A stretch of DNA of 64,000 nucleotides, taken from assembly GCA_005281725.1 (NCBI GenBank), contig SSBO01000008.1, positions 3,950,671 to 4,014,670 of the forward strand. The letters are read 5' to 3'. The notes beneath the pieces were generated by a model. It had not been told where the DNA came from. It searched no databases and worked only from the letters and a program-made list of their open reading frames with translations. The translations under genes were made by a program, and so were the position numbers. Below are positions 58,594 through 64,000 of the stretch, piece by piece; the first letter of the stretch is position 1; each line of letters starts with the position of its first letter. Origin of the DNA: Wuchereria bancrofti. Lineage: Eukaryota > Nematoda > Chromadorea > Rhabditida > Onchocercidae.

Positions 58594-60164
58594 TCTAGTG
58601 AGAAATTTAGATAGAAGATTTGATAGTGTTGCGAAATTCTCCATGATATTATTACTTCTTTCATTCTGTTCTCTGTAATTATCGGATAATTGTTGATCAA
58701 AAAATTCCCTCTGAAAGAAGTAGAAGGAATGAGTATTTTTAATTCCTTTAATGATTTTAAATTTGTTATTATTATTTTAAATTTATTGTAATTTGTATTA
58801 TTCAAATCCATCAATCAATTTTTGCCATGGTTGTAAAAAAGTAGACGGTTATGTTGTGTGATTCTCCGGAATAAGTTTTGTAGATTGAGAAATATCGATT
58901 GGCGCGTTAATAATATCACTTTCTTGTGAAGATTTTCTTAATTGGTCATTTCAGTTTTTTTTTCTTGGTTTTATGTTATTTTTTCTCTTATTTAACTTTC
59001 CATTGTTATCTTTTCGGGGTATATATATATCTGACATATCGGTGGAGTATGGTGGTATTACATTTATTGCCGGTATTGAGATGAAAATACAAAGAATATT
59101 TCATATTTTATTCATTTCATGAAATATTGATTGGATTATCTTGTGCAATTGCAGTGTGCAGTTTGATTTCAAATTTCAAGTATTTCTACTGCTTAGATGC
59201 CTTCATCAGTTTCGTCCCTGTATTTTTAGTTTTCTTCTATGAAATCTTTCATTTTCAAAAAAACGAATAAATATGTAATGCTTTTTTTATCTGAGTTCAT
59301 TCTTGGTCTTATTTTTGTTTTCATATATTGTCTTCTGTTATTGCTTAATAATTTAAGTAATTTTAATGATGATCCTTCTTTTTCTGCATTTTGCGGATTT
59401 GTTATCAGTGAGTGAAATTCTCATTACGCTTTTAAGGGACTGTAAAATGATATCACTGGATAGCGAGGTTTCAAATTAGTTAGTCCATTTTCTGGAATTG
59501 AAGACATTATCTAAAAGCATAAGAGCGAAAGATCAGATTTATGTTTCCATAAAGTAACTTATTGTTGTTTACTGTATATGAGATATTTTACCATTTGGTT
59601 TAGAGTGGTGTTTTTATTTATTGGACAGATTAACCGATTGTTTTTTTTTTTTGGATTCAGATGATTTTGTATTTCTTGTACTTCATGATCTTTAACATTT
59701 GGGAAATAATCTGTGCTATCAATTTATTCGTATGTCTTTAAACATTTCATTATTTCCGTAACATTTGCTTGTTCATAACCTTACCTCTATGCAACAATTT
59801 ATGGGGTCGGAATGGTGCAGTTTAAAAGATATTTGATCAATAATGTGTTTGGTATACGACTTGAAAAATGCTTTCAATTCTAAATATGTGCAACTGAAGC
59901 TTATGAAATTTTGTGCTGTTTAAAATCCTACAAAAATTCCATCTGAATTTGCTAAATTTCAGAAACATCTAATTCCTAATTTCTCAAATTTTTATGATTC
60001 ACACAGATTGTTATTTAGTGAAAAAATAAAAATTTGATGTAATATATTTGAGATAGATTTTAATCCTTTTCATCATTAAATGGTATATTATGTGATAAGA
60101 AGTGATGCAAACACTTCTCTGTGATTTATTTCTGCTTCCACAAATGGATGATGGTTGATTGTTT
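58594..60164. other. spacer before BBS9
   Basis: A/T-rich, with several poly-T runs and no recognised coding exon. Minus-strand frames at 58590-58814 and 60011-60238 show no similarity and look like chance. Confidence 0.5.
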
Positions 60165-60178
60165 GTTGCTATGGTAAT
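60165..60178 (+). promoter_or_regulatory. X-box (RFX / DAF-19 binding site) of BBS9
   Basis: GTTGCTATGGTAAT matches the palindromic X-box ideal GTTGCCATGGTAAC at 12 of 14 positions and lies 84 bases before the BBS9 ATG. In Caenorhabditis elegans, ciliary genes including the bbs genes carry such boxes within about 60-200 bases of the start and are switched on by the RFX factor DAF-19 in ciliated sensory neurons. The site, distance and target gene all agree. Confidence 0.8.
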
Positions 60179-60261
60179 TGAAAATTGAATGGAATAAATT
60201 CTACGCTCAGACATATCAATTTTGTTTGATTGCATCAAAAGTAATCCTAAGAGTTAATAGT

Positions 60262-63200
60262 ATGTCGGTGTTTCATGTTCATGAATGGCTTACACTTGAA
60301 TTAATTGATGCTAATGTTTGCGCAGTTGGTGAATTAATCGAGAAACGAGGTTTGAGATTTATTCTTTGGAATTTTCTAATTAAGAAAAGATAATAAATGA
60401 AATTTCATTCTGTATTAATGAGCAAAATTAGCTCATTTCGTCATGTGAAAATAAAGTGATATAAGTTATGCTATTGATTTATACAGATGTTGAGTTTGTT
60501 ATTTTAAAATTCAATACAAATTTGAAGATAAAGCATATTGTGTAAAAATCATTAATGAGAGCTTACTTATGTCTTTAGGTATAAGTAAGCTTGAAAATAT
60601 TATTTATTGATTTATAATAAAAAAGATTTTAGTATAGCTTATTTGCCTTGAAAAAGATCTATCGTATATTTAACTAATGTTTCTTTCTGTGTTCTCTTTT
60701 TTTTTCAAATGTTATATGTCTATTAAATGATTTAATTTTTAAACTTGATGTTCAGAAATGTCTCTAGGTATAAGTAAATTTTTAATTTTTAAATGTTTAA
60801 ATGTACTATTCCATAAATTACATTAGAATTATTTCTTATACTGCAGATCAGTTAGTGGTGGGTAGTGTAACGGGTCGAATATGGATCATCGATCCGGGTC
60901 GAGCAAACGATACGAAACAACAATTATTGAGCTGTTTGTTAGAGGAAAATTTATCTGCTGCTATATTGGACATTGCTATTGCAAATTTCATTTCCGGTTT
61001 AGAACAAAATTTAATTGCCATATTATTGCCACAAAAACTAATAATTTATCAACTTATTTCAGGTATTACAAATTTATTCACTAATATGCCTAACAAATCA
61101 ATTGTTAATGCATATTTTAGAATATTGCATAAAATTTCAGATGGAGAAATTTATCAATTAAATATCATCTATGAACATACCATTACCGCCATAGCATATA
61201 ATATGTGCATTGGTACATTTGGTGGTGCGACTGTAGCGCAAATATGTGTTCAAGATATGACATGTTCAATGATGGTTTTTGAAGCGGAACATCAAATTTT
61301 TCATCGTTCAGTTAATTTAACAACTGCTCTACATCCAGGTCCAATCAGTTATTCACCTTATTCTGATTCAATTATTATAGCATCATCTTCTGCTACTTTA
61401 ATTTCATACAGATATTCTGTTCTTGCTACCGCATCAAGTGGAAAAAGTGGAAAAAAAATTACCGTATGTTTCTTATTTTATGTCAATTTTTTCTAAAAAT
61501 TTAATTTTATTAAATATATTGTAATTTATAATTAATTTTTACAATTATTAATGTTTTTAACTTCGCTAATATTTTATTTACGTCATTTTTTAAGAATTTA
61601 ATTTTATTAAATATATTGTAATTTATAATTGTAACTAAACAGTATTATATTATCTCGTTGATTACTTATTTTTGGTTATAATTTAATTTTAGGCCAATTG
61701 GACATTTAATCTTGGCGATTATCCGTTAGATTTAGAAGTGATTGATACATCACTTGTGCAACCATCCATTATTATCCTATGCAAGAGAACATTGTTTTGT
61801 TTAACTCATGGTGGTACTTTAAGATTTACATATCGTTTACAGTGTGTCGCTACTTCACTTCTTGTTTATGATTTCAGTTAGTTTCAAATATTTAATTATC
61901 AATTATGCATTTATCACTTCTTAGCGATCATTTAATCATTATATGTTTAATTAGTTTTCAATAGTTACATAATTTTAACATTTCTAAGTTCGATTAACCA
62001 CAATAATTTAATATCTTTTTATCATTATTTCTTTAATTATTACATTCATTAATTAATCATTCAATGAAATATTATCAGCTTATCTTTTTTTTCAGCAGAT
62101 GATGCATATATAAAATTATGCATTTCAACAGCTACACATATGTTACTTTTTTTGAAAGATACAATTTTAGTTTGGGCAGCACAACTTTTACAAAATGCAA
62201 TTCAAATTCGATTATGTACATTTAGGTTAGTAAATTTATAATTTTATTATTTTTTTTTAATAGTCTTTTATACATATTTAGTTTTTTTTTATAATTTTGT
62301 TTTTTATTTAGTTTATAATTTTATTAATCATAATACAAAACATCGCAATGATAATTGAAAAAGTTTTTTGTTTCTTTTTAAATTCTTTTTTTCTTCTTTT
62401 TAATTTTTTCATTTATACAATTTATATTGTTATTACTGTTGTATTATTTAAGCTCAGTATATCGTTCAATGCTGGTGATTTTATCAAATTCTCGAATATC
62501 CATTAGTTATTTGGGTACCGAACCATCGTTATTTCGTCTTCCTGCGCCACAAACACGCTTTATTGATTTTCAACAACGTTACAAAGAATTTATTGAACTT
62601 GAAGCATTAATACGCAAAAAACCACTCGAATCAACCGAAGGTATTTCATTTTTTTTAAATGATTTTTTTTTTTTTGCTAATATTTTTCAAATATTTATAT
62701 TTGTTTACACATTTATATTTAGTTATATATACTTGTATTCACTTATATTTATATTTGCTTCTTTATCATAGGGAAAATATATTGCTTATAAATAAAAAAT
62801 GTTATCATATCGATATTAAAATTCATCTGATAAGTGGAAAGAAAAATATTTTCACATTTAATTTATTTCTTATATTTGAATTTTATATTTTATCCTTTAT
62901 ACTTGAATAATTTATCTTTTATACTTGATACTATTAATATTATACTTTATACTGCTAAAATAGGAGTTATTATTATTTCGGAATTTATTCGCTTTTTTGT
63001 TTCTAAATTGTTTTTTTCTAAAGTTAAAAAAAACAGTTCAAAAATAGGAGGAACTTTTTATGTTTTATAGGTGCTACATGGAAAAATCCATTAACATTGA
63101 ATTGCTCATACGATGGCTTCGATTCCAAATCGGTGTGATTCTTTTATTTTATTTTTTTTTTAATTATTCCAGCTCCAAGACAGAAATCATAAATAATTTG

Positions 63201-63604
63201 ATCATAAAATGAAGTGTCAGATGTCATATCACATTTTAGGTTAGTTACTATGGAGTACTTTCCATAAATATTAACAAACTGTTTTCTTCCTCTCTCCATA
63301 AATAATGACTTAAAGGGAAGATATTTTGCTTTAACGGAAGAATTTAAAAATAGAAATGAAAGAAGCAAAAAATCAAATTCTAAAATTAAATCTACGAATT
63401 AGTTTACTTTTCATTCAAATAATTGTGCATTATAATAATTCAAATATTTTATTGTCTTTTAGAGGGCAGAAAATTCATCAGAGGAAGTTCCGTCTTTAAC
63501 GTTAAATATTGAATTATTGAGTGAAGTACGCCTCGTTGACGTTAAACTGATATGCTCAACAGCATTTCATATTGAACATAAATACGTATCATTTCCTGAT
63601 ATTG
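60262..63604 (+). CDS. BBS9: BBS9 (PTHB1), BBSome subunit, N-terminal part
   Basis: Seven phase-consistent exons lie in the window (60262-60349, 60847-61463, 61693-61876, 62096-62225, 62453-62640, 63071-63132, 63463-63604); the gene continues past the end. BBS9 is the scaffold subunit of the BBSome, the coat that moves membrane proteins through cilia. The N-terminus MSVFHVHEW fits human MSLFKARDW. It is followed by beta-propeller blades with QLVVGSVTGRIWI (human KIIVGSFMGYLRIF), YEHTITAIAYNMCIGTFGG, MMVFEAEHQIF, HPGPISYSPYSDSIIIASSS, NWTFNLGDYPLDLEV, CKRTLFCLTHGG, SYLGTEPSLFRLP and, in the last exon, a segment corresponding to the start of the human ear domain. The ATG at 60262 is supported by the match and by the X-box just upstream. 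In worms expression is expected only in ciliated neurons. Confidence 0.93.
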
Positions 63605-64000
63605 GTTTGTTTAATTATATAAATGAATTTAATGAATCATAATTAAATCACTCGAATTGTTCCATCAAATTTTGCATAGTAGATAAATCGAATTTCAAAT
63701 ATAAAAAACTGCTTAATCTTAAAATACTCCAATTTCAATTTACTTCATAATTTATTCTTTCATTAATCAGCAACATATTTCTTGAAGTATAATTATCCTT
63801 TTCATAAATTCCATTTTATTCATAATTCTGAATAGCTTTGATTTTTTTTCTTTTTTTTTTTGTTTTAATGATTGCAAGGATAAAAAATTTCAGTAGTAGA
63901 AAATATCAATTTGATATTTTCTTTTATCATATCAAATTGATTATAGATAGTTCACAAAAGATATCAACAGGTATATATGTGTTATATCAACCTGTATATG
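63605..64000 (+). other. BBS9 intron at the window end
   Basis: The GTTTGT donor after 63604 opens an A/T-rich stretch in which no convincing further BBS9 exon was found. Confidence 0.5.

Overview
The window is nuclear DNA of a nematode, most likely a clade III (filarial/spirurid-type) parasite. The genes are split into many short exons by A/T-rich introns with GT donors and TTTCAG-type acceptors. The sequence is strongly A/T-rich, intergenic spacers are short, and one dead mariner element is present. No rRNA, convincing tRNA, CRISPR, viral or bacterial-type operon features were seen. The genus assignment is inference; the gene models were built by hand from conserved protein motifs plus splice-site phase.

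Layout, left to right. (1) 310-3266, + : 3' part of a RING-type zinc-finger protein. (2) 4851-7864, - (possibly to about 9720): a FAM69/DIPK1-type secretory-pathway pseudokinase. (3) 10626-11551, + : MEAF6/Eaf6, a histone acetyltransferase complex subunit. (4) 12731-19319, + : VPS34 (PIK3C3), class III PI 3-kinase, 15 exons. (5) 20319-38566, + : ARFGEF3/BIG3-like giant HEAT-type protein, 35 exons, with three different repeat arrays in its introns. (6) 38887-40425, - : Bud32/TP53RK kinase of the KEOPS complex. (7) 41071-43230, - : NSA2, a 60S ribosome biogenesis factor. (8) 44818-45962, - : HAPSTR1 (C16orf72) homolog. (9) 47763-53881, - : mitochondrial trifunctional protein alpha subunit (HADHA), 15 exons, with an apparent 2-bp frameshift. 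(10) 55336-56591: degenerate mariner transposon. (11) 57929-58593, + : 63-aa single-pass membrane protein. (12) 60262 to beyond 63604, + : BBS9 (PTHB1), a BBSome subunit, cut off by the window end.

The genes are mainly conserved housekeeping functions: chromatin acetylation, endosome/autophagy lipid signalling, Golgi/secretory trafficking, tRNA t6A modification, ribosome assembly, fatty-acid beta-oxidation and ciliary transport. They do not form one pathway. I found no evidence of a novel multi-gene system. The most useful observations are a near-perfect X-box (RFX/DAF-19 site) 84 bp before the BBS9 start, an AC-dinucleotide frameshift in HADHA, a 44-bp repeat that carries copies of splice sites into an ARFGEF3 intron, a 24-bp/72-bp higher-order satellite in another ARFGEF3 intron, and a probable GC-AG intron in the same gene.
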